From the NCBI RefSeq assembly GCF_023195925.1, contig NZ_JALPRE010000001.1, positions 806,001 through 870,000 of the forward strand: 64,000 nt of DNA, given 5' to 3'. Numbering within the stretch: position 1 is the stretch's first letter; each line of letters opens with the position of its first letter. Positions 26,255-34,998 of this stretch are shown here, piece by piece. The stretch is from Aquimarina acroporae (lineage in GTDB: Bacteria; Bacteroidota; Bacteroidia; Flavobacteriales; Flavobacteriaceae). The notes under the pieces are model-generated. The model was not told where the DNA came from and searched no databases. It saw only the letters and a list, made by a program, of their open reading frames with translations. Made by a program: the position numbers and the translations under genes.

Positions 26255-27715
26255 CTATTTCTTGCGTTTAGAGACTCGTTTCATAAAGAAATTTCGGATA
26301 GGCTGGACAAAAGTATCAAAATTGAAGATCCCTTGATCGGTTGTAGCTCTATGTGTAAGAAAAATACTTAACGGAAAAATAATAAAGGTAGATAACCAAG
26401 ACCCTATAACTGGAGGAATTCCTCCTTCTTCTGCACTGTTTTTAGCAAAAATTCCTATAAAATGATAAGTAAGAAATAATACTACACCGATTACAATAGG
26501 GAGTCCCATACCTCCTTTTCTAATAATTGCTCCTAATGGTGCCCCTACAAAAAACAGCAAAATACATGCAATACCTAATGCATACTTATCGTGCAAAGAC
26601 ATTTCATATTTATTTAATGCTCTACGAAGTCCTACGTTACCCGATTTGGTAGAACTAATTTTTCTAAGTACCACATCTACATTTGAAGAAGCCAGTTTAT
26701 AAATTTGAATTTTCTGATTGGTATCGAAATAACTTTTGATATCGGTAGAGTCATTAAAAGTAGCCAAACTATCTTTGGTTATCTTTTCCTTTATCGCCAT
26801 TAGATTTTTGTTAATTGTAGTTAACCCATTTCTTCTCCCTACCTCTTCTTTAACCGATTTAAGGTTTCCTGTAACCCTATCAGACAAAGTATCTATCTCA
26901 GCACCTAGCTCATTTACATTAAGCATATTATACCCTTTACTAAATTGTTGAGCGTCCATATCTACTTCACCCAAGGATGATAAATCGATATTTAAAATGT
27001 ACTTCTCGAAATGAGTTTTAGCAAATGGCAGTTTATTTCTACGTTTAGGAGATCTTTGTTGAATCTCATCGTAGTAGTTACCATCGTTAAGTATCAAAGT
27101 AATTAAATCAGAATCCGCACTTCCACGTAATTCTCCTTCTACAGCTTTTATCACTGTAAAATTACCTGGTCTAGCAGCTTTTTTATGAATAATTACATCC
27201 CTAAGGAACTGATCATTATCGCCATGCTTTTCAGCTACTTTTATGTTAATATCGCCCAAATCATTAAATTGATTTGGAGTAATTACCATAGCAGGTTTGA
27301 CCTTTACAATATTTTTCCTCAGATTAATAAATCTTTTTTCAGAAGAAGGAATTACTGTGTTGGAGAATAAAAAAGCTCCAATACCCACAAAAAATATAAA
27401 AACCGAAAGCGTACGCATTGCACGCTGTAGGGATATCCCCGATGATTTCATGGCAGCGAATTCGTAATTCTCGGCAAAACTTCCGAAAATCATAATCGAA
27501 GTCAATAAAATAGTGAGTGGCAATACCATAGGTATTAACCTAGGCGTCGCAAAGGTTAAAAACTTTAAAATTACTGAGAAGTCAAGATCTTTACCCGCTA
27601 GTTCTGAAATAAACAACCATATGGTTTGTAATAACAGAATGAACATGATAATAAAAAACAACGGAAAAAACGTCTTTAAGAAAGAGGTTAGAATATATCG
27701 ATCAAGAATCTTCAC
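26255..27715 (-). CDS. LptF/LptG family permease of the LPS exporter
   Basis: 486 residues. Three N-terminal helices with ILDRYILTSFLKTFFPLF and FAENYEFAAMKSSGISLQRAMR (the conserved coupling helix), a periplasmic beta-rich domain at about 125-360, and three C-terminal helices. It is part of the ABC machine that extracts lipopolysaccharide from the inner membrane. The two homologous subunits LptF and LptG cannot be told apart here; the partner is not in the window. It lies between the LolA-like and ribB genes. Confidence 0.93.
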   Translation of the reverse strand: MKILDRYILTSFLKTFFPLFFIIMFILLLQTIWLFISELAGKDLDFSVILKFLTFATPRLIPMVLPLTILLTSIMIFGSFAENYEFAAMKSSGISLQRAMRTLSVFIFFVGIGAFLFSNTVIPSSEKRFINLRKNIVKVKPAMVITPNQFNDLGDINIKVAEKHGDNDQFLRDVIIHKKAARPGNFTVIKAVEGELRGSADSDLITLILNDGNYYDEIQQRSPKRRNKLPFAKTHFEKYILNIDLSSLGEVDMDAQQFSKGYNMLNVNELGAEIDTLSDRVTGNLKSVKEEVGRRNGLTTINKNLMAIKEKITKDSLATFNDSTDIKSYFDTNQKIQIYKLASSNVDVVLRKISSTKSGNVGLRRALNKYEMSLHDKYALGIACILLFFVGAPLGAIIRKGGMGLPIVIGVVLFLTYHFIGIFAKNSAEEGGIPPVIGSWLSTFIIFPLSIFLTHRATTDQGIFNFDTFVQPIRNFFMKRVSKRKK

Positions 27716-27824
27716 AAATTTGGTATTTCTTAATTATCTAAATGAAGATAAGTTAATTAAAAATCAAAGAACGAGTATTAGCAAATACACGTTCTTTAAT
27801 CATTTTAGCACATATTTTATAGTA

Positions 27825-28460
27825 TTAATCTAATCGATTAATGTAATAATTATCATATTTTGATTCGTCAAAAGTAAATAATGTTTCTGAAAGAGGCTGA
27901 TTTGTTTTAAAACTTGTTACTGTAAAAGTAACATTAGAACCATTATTTTGCTTTTGTATCATTTTATAGATATGTTTTGTTTGCTTGTCTATACCCAACA
28001 AAACCTCTTTTAAGTCACTTCTAGAATCTATAGGAGTAAGCTTAACAAATTGTATTTTTCTACCATTTACATCCTGTACAATATCCATTTTATAAGAATA
28101 ACCATCTTCATAAAATGTAAGCATTTTTGAAGGAGTAATACTATTTTCATCATCTTCATCCTGCGAAGAAATATTAATTTCTTCATCTTCAGGAATAACG
28201 ACATACAACTTCTTACCATCATACATCTGCTCTGTTCCCATTAAGTTAAGTAGGTATTTATTACCCTGCAAGGTAACTTCGCCTCTTGTTTCCTGAGAAA
28301 CATTCTCTGCAGGATTGTTAATTGCGTATTTAAATCCAAGTACTATATTATTATAGCTTTTTACTTTTTGAGATACTTGATCTAATAACGTCTTAGCATT
28401 TTGGGCATTAACGCTAGTTATACCTAAAACAAATAATAAGAATATTACCTTTTTAATCAT
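27825..28460 (-). CDS. LolA-like outer-membrane lipoprotein carrier
   Basis: 211 residues with a signal peptide (about 1-19, ending VNAQN). The beta-rich body fits the LolA/LolB fold: FKYAINNPAENVSQETRGEVTLQGNKYLL near 43-75, YDGKKLYVVIPEDEEI, and a final TSFKTNQPLSETLFTF. It carries lipoproteins across the periplasm to the outer membrane. It sits between ftsK and the LptF/G gene, a conserved order in flavobacteria as far as I recall. Confidence 0.85.
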   Translation of the reverse strand: MIKKVIFLLFVLGITSVNAQNAKTLLDQVSQKVKSYNNIVLGFKYAINNPAENVSQETRGEVTLQGNKYLLNLMGTEQMYDGKKLYVVIPEDEEINISSQDEDDENSITPSKMLTFYEDGYSYKMDIVQDVNGRKIQFVKLTPIDSRSDLKEVLLGIDKQTKHIYKMIQKQNNGSNVTFTVTSFKTNQPLSETLFTFDESKYDNYYINRLD

Positions 28461-28510
28461 TTTATATGTCTTCTTTAATGTTTAATGTCTTTAGAGTTTG
28501 CACTCTATTA

Positions 28511-31003
28511 TTATTCGTTGTCTAACAATTGCTGGAGCGCTACCAAATCGGTTACTAATACCTGTCTAGCTTTACTTCCTTCAAATGGTCCTACCACCCC
28601 TGCAGCTTCTAGTTGATCGATAAGTCTACCGGCACGGTTATACCCTAATTTTAATTTTCTTTGTAATAAAGACGCCGAACCTTGCTGTGCTGTTACAATA
28701 ACTTCGGCTGCTTCTTTAAACAATTTATCTCTGTCACTTTTATCTATATCAAGACTTGTGCCACTTTCTTCTCCCACATACTCTGGTAACAAGTGAGCAT
28801 CTGGATATGCTTTCTGACTTCCAATATACTCTGTGATTCTTTCTACCTCTGGAGTATCTACAAAAGCACACTGTATTCTTATAATATCATTCCCTTGCGT
28901 ATACAACATATCTCCACGACCAATTAACTGGTCTGCACCTCCTGTATCCAAAATTGTTCTAGAATCAATTTTTGAAGTCACTCTAAAAGCAATACGAGCA
29001 GGGAAATTTGCTTTAATCATACCAGTAATTACATTAACCGAAGGACGTTGTGTAGCAATAATCAAGTGAATTCCAATTGCTCTAGCCAGCTGCGCTAATC
29101 TTGCAATAGGAGTCTCTACCTCTTTTCCTGCAGTCATTATAAGATCGGCAAATTCATCTACCACCAATACAATATAGGGTAAAAATTTATGTCCGTTTTC
29201 AGGATTTAACTTTCTTGCTTTAAACTTCGCATTATACTCCTTAATATTTCGAACCATTGCTTGTTTAAGCAAATCGTAGCGTGTATCCATTTCAATACAT
29301 AAAGAATTGAGCGTGTTAATCACCTTTGTATTATCTGTGATAATCGCTTCTTCTGCATCAGGTAGTTTGGCTAAATAATGACGTTCTATTTTATTAAACA
29401 ATGTAAGTTCTACCTTTTTAGGGTCAACCAAAACAAACTTGACTTCTGCCGGATGTTTTTTATACAGTAAAGACGTTAGTATTGCATTAAGTCCTACCGA
29501 TTTACCTTGACCTGTTGCCCCTGCCATAAGTAAGTGTGGCATTTTTGCTAAATCTACTACATACGTCTCGTTTGAAATGGTTTTACCAAGTGAAAGCGGT
29601 AATTCCATCTCTGCATTTTGGAATTTTTGAGAGGCTATTGCAGATCTCATAGAAACAATAGTCGATTTTTTATTTGGCACCTCTATACCAATAGTTCCTT
29701 TACCAGGAATAGGAGCAATAATACGTATTCCTAAAGCAGCCAAAGAAAGTGCAATATCGTCTTCTAAGTTTTTGATCTTTGAAATACGTATTCCTGCTTC
29801 GGGCACGATTTCATATAATGTTACTGTAGGACCAACGGTTGCTTTAATCTGGGCAATCTCAATCTTGTAATTCTTTAAGGTCTCTACAATACGGTTTTTA
29901 TTTTCCTCTAGTTCTCCCTGGTCTATAGTAATTCCTCCCGTTTGAGCAGTATAATCTTTCAAAAGATCTATTGTTGGGAATTTAAAATTCCCTAGTTCTA
30001 ATTTAGGGTCGAATTCTCCAAAGTCTCTAACCAATTTATCACTCAAGTTCTTAACCTCTTCCTCTTCTTCTACAGCGGTTTCTACCTCCATTGCAATATC
30101 TTCAGGGTTATCTTCAGATTTGATAATTAATTTTTCTGGAACATCATTATCTCGATTTTTAGGATCGCCATAGAAATCATTAATTGTTGGGTTTAAGGAA
30201 ACCTCGTTGGTAGATTCTGGTTGCTTTACAACTGGTTCTTTTTTATCCTCGGTTTTAGTAGAATCACCCTTAGATTTTGAAATAAGAGCATCAATTCTTT
30301 CCTTTATACTTGAACTTGATTCTTCTTCAGAAGTAGTACTTGTAGAGGTTACCGAATTACCATTTACTTTTGGTTTCGATTCAAAATCTTCGGTAATAAC
30401 TTTTTGAGTATTTTTCAGAGATTCTGTTAATTTTTCTGGAGTGTAGCGTAATCTCACTACAATATAAACTATGGCAAAAAATGCCAATACTAACACAGTA
30501 CCTATAAACCCAATATAATCTTGAAGAAAATCATTGGTTTCATACCCCACTATACCCGCCAATAAACCACTTTCCTTCTTTACAAATCCCAAAACAACCG
30601 AAATCCATATCATCACCAACATTCCCCAAAACCAGAATCCTGCAAGTTTCCTTTTATTTAAATCGAAGAAGAGATAAATCCCTGTCAAGGAAGTTAAAAC
30701 AGGTAAAACTAAGGCCGAAATCCCAAACCCTTTAAAAATAAAGAAGTGACTCACTGAAGCTCCAAACTTACTCAACCAATTTTTGGTTGAAGAAGCTCTA
30801 TCATAAAATTGGGTAATTTCACTCTGATCTATTTTCCAATTAAAGAAAAACGAGATAAAAGCAAAAAACAAACCTATCCCTAGAAAAAATAAAAAACTTC
30901 CCAAAACAACTTTCTGCTGTCTTGATAATGTAAATTTTTCCTTCAAAGAAGTCTTTGTCTTTTTTGTTGTTTTCCTTTTTGTTCTTACCTTTCTTTTAGC
31001 CAT
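28511..31003 (-). CDS. ftsK: DNA translocase FtsK
   Basis: 830 residues. Four to five N-terminal membrane helices (about 30-185), a charged linker rich in Ser, Glu and Lys (about 200-330), then the RecA-like motor with Walker A AGATGQGKSVGLNAIL and Walker B VLVVDEFADL, and the C-terminal gamma winged helix (ASLLQRKLKLGYNRAGRLIDQLE). It pumps DNA at the septum and activates dimer resolution. A -7 box TATTTTTG lies 18 bases before the ATG. Confidence 0.97.
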   Translation of the reverse strand: MAKRKVRTKRKTTKKTKTSLKEKFTLSRQQKVVLGSFLFFLGIGLFFAFISFFFNWKIDQSEITQFYDRASSTKNWLSKFGASVSHFFIFKGFGISALVLPVLTSLTGIYLFFDLNKRKLAGFWFWGMLVMIWISVVLGFVKKESGLLAGIVGYETNDFLQDYIGFIGTVLVLAFFAIVYIVVRLRYTPEKLTESLKNTQKVITEDFESKPKVNGNSVTSTSTTSEEESSSSIKERIDALISKSKGDSTKTEDKKEPVVKQPESTNEVSLNPTINDFYGDPKNRDNDVPEKLIIKSEDNPEDIAMEVETAVEEEEEVKNLSDKLVRDFGEFDPKLELGNFKFPTIDLLKDYTAQTGGITIDQGELEENKNRIVETLKNYKIEIAQIKATVGPTVTLYEIVPEAGIRISKIKNLEDDIALSLAALGIRIIAPIPGKGTIGIEVPNKKSTIVSMRSAIASQKFQNAEMELPLSLGKTISNETYVVDLAKMPHLLMAGATGQGKSVGLNAILTSLLYKKHPAEVKFVLVDPKKVELTLFNKIERHYLAKLPDAEEAIITDNTKVINTLNSLCIEMDTRYDLLKQAMVRNIKEYNAKFKARKLNPENGHKFLPYIVLVVDEFADLIMTAGKEVETPIARLAQLARAIGIHLIIATQRPSVNVITGMIKANFPARIAFRVTSKIDSRTILDTGGADQLIGRGDMLYTQGNDIIRIQCAFVDTPEVERITEYIGSQKAYPDAHLLPEYVGEESGTSLDIDKSDRDKLFKEAAEVIVTAQQGSASLLQRKLKLGYNRAGRLIDQLEAAGVVGPFEGSKARQVLVTDLVALQQLLDNE

Positions 31004-31339
31004 TATTTGGTTGTCTTATCGCAAAAATACGAATATCTATATTGGAACGTAAAAATGCTTTAAAAATTTTCTATTCAATACCCATGCCATAGAAATTGTT
31101 TGGCATAAACCTTTTAAATTTTTGCATTTTATTAATAAAGGATTAACTAATTAATACATTGAAAATCACTATCTTAAAGTCGTTGCAAGGATCATATTTC
31201 TAGCTCAATCGAACTTACCAATCAAAAGCATCGCTCTTTTATTAGCTAGTCTGACAATATAACAGATTGGCCAAACCTATGGTTCCTTATTATTTCGTAA
31301 TCGCTTATTAAAATTCTTCAAAAACAAACTAAAAAAATC
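31004..31339. other. 336-base region between ftsK and the Q/N-rich protein gene
   Basis: No gene seen. At the left is the ftsK -7 box (TATTTTTG on the minus strand, 31029-31022). A small inverted repeat ATGCCA/TGGCAT with an 11-base loop is at 31084-31106. No clear plus-strand promoter box is seen near 31300. Confidence 0.6.
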
Positions 31340-32413
31340 ATGAAAAAGTTATTATTAATACTGGTATTCACATGGTCATTTTCTATGGTATCACAAGATT
31401 CTTATGATGTCATAACGTTAAACAATGGAAGTGTTATCGTTGGAAAAATCACGGAATTTAATTTCAATGAAAATCTAACTATACAAACAAAAGATGGCTA
31501 TGGCTTCGTGTTTAACGTAAGAGATGTTAAAAATATTAAAAAAGAGCCCATTGAAAAGCAATACAAAATGGTGACTCCCGATCGTAGTATACAAAATAGA
31601 ACGACTCCCCAACCCAATCAGGAAGGTTTTTCTCAAAACAATTTTACTACAACTCCTAATTACGGAAACAATTTTCCTGCTAGTAACTCTCAATCTTTTG
31701 CCGGAAATACCGTAAATAATGCGGCAAGACAAAATCTTCAGGCTACATCATCATATAATAATCCTAATGGTATTCCTCAAACAAATAACTATGCAACTCA
31801 GCGCCCCACACAAAACCAATTATCTAGACAAGTTCCGGGATATAGTAATACTGCAAACCAAATTCGTCAGGGTAATAATTACCCAAATACACAGTTCTCA
31901 AGAAATCAAGGAAATGAGCAATACCAATCTTCATCTCAAAGACCATATAATAGTCAACTTCAAGGATACCCTTCTCAAACTCCTCAAACTCAATCTCGCA
32001 ACAACTATTATGCTTCTAATACCAATTTAAATCCGGTTGTGCCACAAACTGTGAAACCTATATCAAATCCAGATATTTTCACAAACGTTGACAGTTATGG
32101 ATCTATAAAAAACAGGTCTTCTGACCTTGATTGCTCGAGAGGGTTTGGTAATTTTTACTTTACCAATAAAACTCGCAATAACGTTTTAATAAGTATCCAA
32201 AAAAAACAAAAAGATGGATATTATAGTGATTATAGAGAACTTGCTATTCCTCAAGGATCCAAAGGATACTTTAGTAATTTAAAGGCAGGTGATTATCCTT
32301 TCTTTGTGAAAATCAAAAACTCTATCGGAAACAACCAGGAAGAATATACTACTTTAGGAAGAGGTAATATAAGGGTAGAAACATGCAAAACGGAATACTT
32401 AGATATTAGATAA
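31340..32413 (+). CDS. secreted protein with a long Q/N-rich linker
   Basis: 357 residues. Signal peptide about 1-18 (MVSQD). The first folded part (about 20-80) is beta-rich, with ITLNNGSVIVGKITEFNF, like small SH3-type barrels. Residues about 85-245 are a low-complexity stretch of Asn, Gln, Ser, Thr, Pro and Tyr. The C-terminal 100 residues look folded, with two Cys (in LDCSRG and ETCKTE) that could bond, and a SKGYFSNLKAGDYPFFVKIKN pattern. I do not recognise the family. Function unknown. Confidence 0.75.
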   Translation: MKKLLLILVFTWSFSMVSQDSYDVITLNNGSVIVGKITEFNFNENLTIQTKDGYGFVFNVRDVKNIKKEPIEKQYKMVTPDRSIQNRTTPQPNQEGFSQNNFTTTPNYGNNFPASNSQSFAGNTVNNAARQNLQATSSYNNPNGIPQTNNYATQRPTQNQLSRQVPGYSNTANQIRQGNNYPNTQFSRNQGNEQYQSSSQRPYNSQLQGYPSQTPQTQSRNNYYASNTNLNPVVPQTVKPISNPDIFTNVDSYGSIKNRSSDLDCSRGFGNFYFTNKTRNNVLISIQKKQKDGYYSDYRELAIPQGSKGYFSNLKAGDYPFFVKIKNSIGNNQEEYTTLGRGNIRVETCKTEYLDIR

Positions 32414-32420
32414 ATAAAAT

Positions 32421-32464
32421 ATCGGCTAAAAGAAAACGCTGCACTTAAGTTTCTTTTAGCCGAT
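32421..32464. terminator. inverted repeat between convergent genes
   Basis: A perfect 15-bp stem, ATCGGCTAAAAGAAA against TTTCTTTTAGCCGAT, with a 14-base loop. It lies between two convergent genes. The pyrimidine-rich arm gives terminator character, although the T-run is inside the stem. Confidence 0.7.
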
Positions 32465-32473
32465 TATACTCTT

Positions 32474-32842
32474 CTAAAAAATATAAGGTATATAAATAAT
32501 TGCACCAATAATAATTGCTGTAATTGCAGCTATAAAGACGGCACCGGCGGCTACATCTTTTATAAAGCCAATCTTATCATGAAAATCTGGATGTATAAAA
32601 TCTGCTATTGCCTCGGCAGTGGTATTTAATCCTTCTATGCTCATCACCAGTCCGATCGCGAAAATTTGTAACATCCATTCTGTAGAAGAAATATCAAAAT
32701 AGAACCCAAGAACAGTCATCACTATTGCTATTCCTGTTTGTACTTGTATACTAGGCTCTGTTTTTAATAATAACACTGCTCCTTTGAAAGCGTAACCACA
32801 ACCACGCAATCTACCCATTATGAACTTAGTAACCTTACCCAT
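32474..32842 (-). CDS. dgkA: diacylglycerol kinase (DgkA type)
   Basis: 122 residues with three membrane helices, the size of prokaryotic DgkA. The signature EGLNTTAEAIADFIHPDFHDKIGFIKDVAAGAVF holds the conserved Glu, Asn and Lys-Asp residues. It phosphorylates diacylglycerol (or undecaprenol in some members) in the inner membrane. It is four bases after tpx and co-oriented, so they are probably one transcript. Confidence 0.92.
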   Translation of the reverse strand: MGKVTKFIMGRLRGCGYAFKGAVLLLKTEPSIQVQTGIAIVMTVLGFYFDISSTEWMLQIFAIGLVMSIEGLNTTAEAIADFIHPDFHDKIGFIKDVAAGAVFIAAITAIIIGAIIYIPYIF

Positions 32843-32846
32843 TTAT

Positions 32847-33347
32847 CTAGGAAAGGGCATTAATAGCCGCATCGTAATTTGGTTCTTGTACGATTTCAGG
32901 TACTTGCTCGGCATAGGTGACAACTCCTTCTTCATCAAGAATAACCACTGCTCTTGAGTGAAGACCTTTCATTGGTCCGTCTATAATTTCAACTCCATAG
33001 TCCTTACCAAACTTCCCTGTATTGAAATCTGATTGATTAATTACATTTTCTAACCCTTCGGCACCGCAAAAACGTCCCTGCGCAAAAGGTAAATCTCTAG
33101 ATACACAAAGCACTTTTGTGTTTGATAAATTTGATGCTTTTTTATTGAATTCTCTAACCGAAGCTGCGCATATTCCAGTATCTATAGAAGGAAAAATGTT
33201 CAACACCACCTTTGATCCTTGATAGTCCGACAACTTAGAAGTCGATAGGTCAATATTAACCAATTCAAAATCTGGAGCTTTTTGTCCTACTGCTGGTAAA
33301 TTACCCACGGTGTGAATTTCTGTTCCTTTTAATGTTATTGAAGCCAT
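32847..33347 (-). CDS. tpx: thiol peroxidase
   Basis: 166 residues, normal for Tpx. The peroxidatic Cys is C60 in FPSIDTGICAASVREF and the resolving Cys is C94 in DLPFAQGRFCGAEG. It reduces hydroperoxides using thioredoxin. Upstream, across a terminator, is another peroxide-defence operon (peroxiredoxin, thioredoxin), so this stretch groups thiol-based oxidative defence. It is followed by dgkA after four bases. Confidence 0.95.
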   Translation of the reverse strand: MASITLKGTEIHTVGNLPAVGQKAPDFELVNIDLSTSKLSDYQGSKVVLNIFPSIDTGICAASVREFNKKASNLSNTKVLCVSRDLPFAQGRFCGAEGLENVINQSDFNTGKFGKDYGVEIIDGPMKGLHSRAVVILDEEGVVTYAEQVPEIVQEPNYDAAINALS

Positions 33348-33420
33348 AGTAATAGTTTTTTGTTGTTTTTAAGAGCTCTAAATTAGTAAGATTAAATGGT
33401 ATTATTTAAAAGTTTTGTAT

Positions 33421-33452
33421 AAAAAAACCTTCTTAAAATTAAGAAGGTTTTT
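33421..33452 (-). terminator. terminator of the peroxiredoxin operon
   Basis: AAACCTTCTTA / TAAGAAGGTTT with loop AAAT; on the minus strand it is followed by a run of T. It lies 12 bases after the DUF6952 stop. Confidence 0.9.
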
Positions 33453-33463
33453 ATTTTCCTTTT

Positions 33464-33721
33464 TCATGTATCTATTGATCCAAGTACCCGTTGCATGAAA
33501 TTATTCAATGCTTCCTTTTTGGAGGTACCTTCTTTGATCATTTTATCAACTTCGAGAGCGCCATACATATTTGAAATAAGTTCTCCTATTACATCTAACT
33601 CTTCATCTTTTAATGAAGGTACTTCTGTAAGCGCTTCAAGGGTTTCTATAGCTTCAACAACGAAGTCTTCATCATTTTCTTCTATAAAACCAGTAAGGTG
33701 CTTAATTATTGGTAATTTCAT
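33464..33721 (-). CDS. DUF6952 small protein
   Basis: An 85-residue acidic, fully helical protein with no signal peptide: LTGFIEENDEDFVVEAIETLEALTEV, then LIGELISNMYGALEV-like helix and a C-terminal ALNNFMQRVLGSI. It matches what I know as DUF6952, found next to thioredoxin and peroxiredoxin in Bacteroidota. The start overlaps the end of the thioredoxin gene by 20 bases, so it is translationally coupled. A role in the peroxide pathway is inferred from context; no function is known. Confidence 0.75.
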   Translation of the reverse strand: MKLPIIKHLTGFIEENDEDFVVEAIETLEALTEVPSLKDEELDVIGELISNMYGALEVDKMIKEGTSKKEALNNFMQRVLGSIDT

Positions 33722-34016
33722 CCACTAGTTCTTTAAGTACTTCAAATTTGTTAGTTTGCACTTGATTAAGGAACGTTCCGTTTTTAAAAGTTGCAAACGT
33801 AGGCAAATTATCAACCGTTGCCATTTTTCTAGATTCAGGGTATTTTTCTGCATCAACTACAATAAAAGTAGTATCACTTTTTTCTGAAGCTAATTTTTTA
33901 AACTTAGGTTTCATAATTCTGCAGTTTCCGCACCAAGAAGCAGAATATTGCACTACAACCGTAGTGTTATCTTCTACGATCTGTGAAAGATTATCTTGAG
34001 ATAATTCGTTAACCAT
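33702..34016 (-). CDS. thioredoxin family protein with CGNC active site
   Basis: 104 residues, cytoplasmic (no signal). The thioredoxin fold is complete: VVVQYSASWCGNCRIMKPKF with C29 and C32, then FIVVDAEKYPESRKMATVDNLPTFATFKNG with the cis-proline. The active site is CGNC where classical thioredoxin has CGPC, so the redox potential probably differs. Between the peroxiredoxin gene (69 bases upstream) and the DUF6952 gene, it is the likely reductant of that peroxiredoxin (inference). Confidence 0.9.
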   Translation of the reverse strand: MVNELSQDNLSQIVEDNTTVVVQYSASWCGNCRIMKPKFKKLASEKSDTTFIVVDAEKYPESRKMATVDNLPTFATFKNGTFLNQVQTNKFEVLKELVDEITNN

Positions 34017-34033
34017 AATTCTTTTTTTGTAGT

Positions 34034-34074
34034 ATACAATCCTTATTTAAACAAAGGGAAAATAAGGATTGTAT
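34034..34074 (-). promoter_or_regulatory. intercistronic stem-loop between peroxiredoxin and thioredoxin genes
   Basis: A perfect 15-bp inverted repeat: ATACAATCCTTATTT (34034-34048) and AAATAAGGATTGTAT (34060-34074), loop 11 bases. On the minus strand no T-run follows, so it looks like an mRNA stability or partial-readthrough element rather than a full terminator. Confidence 0.6.
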
Positions 34075-34084
34075 TATTTATAAT

Positions 34085-34723
34085 TTAGTGTGAAGCTAAA
34101 TAAGAAGCCACTCCTTCTCTATTTGCATTCATTGCATCTTTTCCTTCTTCCCAGTTTGCAGGACAAACCTCACCATTTTTCTGTACGTGTGCATAAGCAT
34201 CTATTAAACGCAAAAACTCAGCAACATTTCTTCCAACCGGCATATGATTAACTCCTTCATGAAATACTGTACCTTCTTCATCGATAAGGTAAGTCGCTCT
34301 ATAAGTTACATTATCTCCCTCAACAGTAACTACTCCAGTTTCTTCATTGTATTTTTCGTTGGTAATGTCTAAAATACCTAAAGTACCAGCTAAATTACGA
34401 TTAGAATCTGCCAAAATTGGGTAAGTAACACCTTCAATACCTCCGTTATCTTTAGAAGTATTTAACCATGCAAAATGTACTTCTGGTGTATCACAAGAAG
34501 CTCCTATAACAATTGTATTACGCTTCTCAAATTCGGCTAAAGCTTCTTGAAACGCGTGTAATTCTGTTGGACAAACAAAAGTAAAATCTTTAGGATACCA
34601 GAATAAAAGCACTTTTTTGTTATTGTTTTGTGCTTCTTCCAAAACGTTAAGTTTAAAAGTATCTCCCATATCGTTCATAGCGTCTACGTTTAAACTTGGG
34701 AATTTTTTACCTACAAATGTCAT
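34085..34723 (-). CDS. peroxiredoxin (AhpC/Prx1-like 2-Cys)
   Basis: 212 residues. The peroxidatic motif FTFVCPTELHAF has C51, and the resolving Cys is C187 in NGEVCPANWEEG. It reduces hydrogen peroxide and organic peroxides. Its C-terminal arm is intact. It is the first gene of an operon with the CGNC thioredoxin and DUF6952. A -7 box TATATTTG is on the minus strand at 34770-34763. Confidence 0.93.
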   Translation of the reverse strand: MTFVGKKFPSLNVDAMNDMGDTFKLNVLEEAQNNNKKVLLFWYPKDFTFVCPTELHAFQEALAEFEKRNTIVIGASCDTPEVHFAWLNTSKDNGGIEGVTYPILADSNRNLAGTLGILDITNEKYNEETGVVTVEGDNVTYRATYLIDEEGTVFHEGVNHMPVGRNVAEFLRLIDAYAHVQKNGEVCPANWEEGKDAMNANREGVASYLASH

Positions 34724-34762
34724 ATTCGTGTTTTTTTATTTGTTAATTATTTTTTGACAGCG

Positions 34763-34770
34763 CAAATATA
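34763..34770 (-). promoter_or_regulatory. -7 box of the peroxiredoxin operon
   Basis: TATATTTG on the minus strand matches TAnnTTTG and lies 39 bases before the ATG at 34723. No OxyR-type palindrome was recognised around it. Confidence 0.5.
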
Positions 34771-34951
34771 CATCTAGATAAACAACTATAAACTGACATT
34801 TATTTTAAATTTTTATAGGCAAATAGTTTTTTCCAATTAAAATCTATTTTTCTTATAATTTATTCATAAATTCCTACATAAAGATAATTTTACTTACAAA
34901 AATTACGGATAAATTGCACTTTTTTTACGGTGAATTACACTATGTTAAATC

Positions 34952-34959
34952 TATTTTTG
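34952..34959 (+). promoter_or_regulatory. -7 box of the hybrid kinase gene
   Basis: TATTTTTG matches TAnnTTTG, 39 bases before the TTG start at 34999. Confidence 0.5.
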
Positions 34960-34998
34960 TATTTTGGTCTCCCAAATACACCCAGAATATTATAGCAA

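Noticed and set aside
31084..31106. Inverted repeat ATGCCA/TGGCAT
   Set aside because: Only 6 bp in the stem, no promoter box near it; kept only as a note on the gap.
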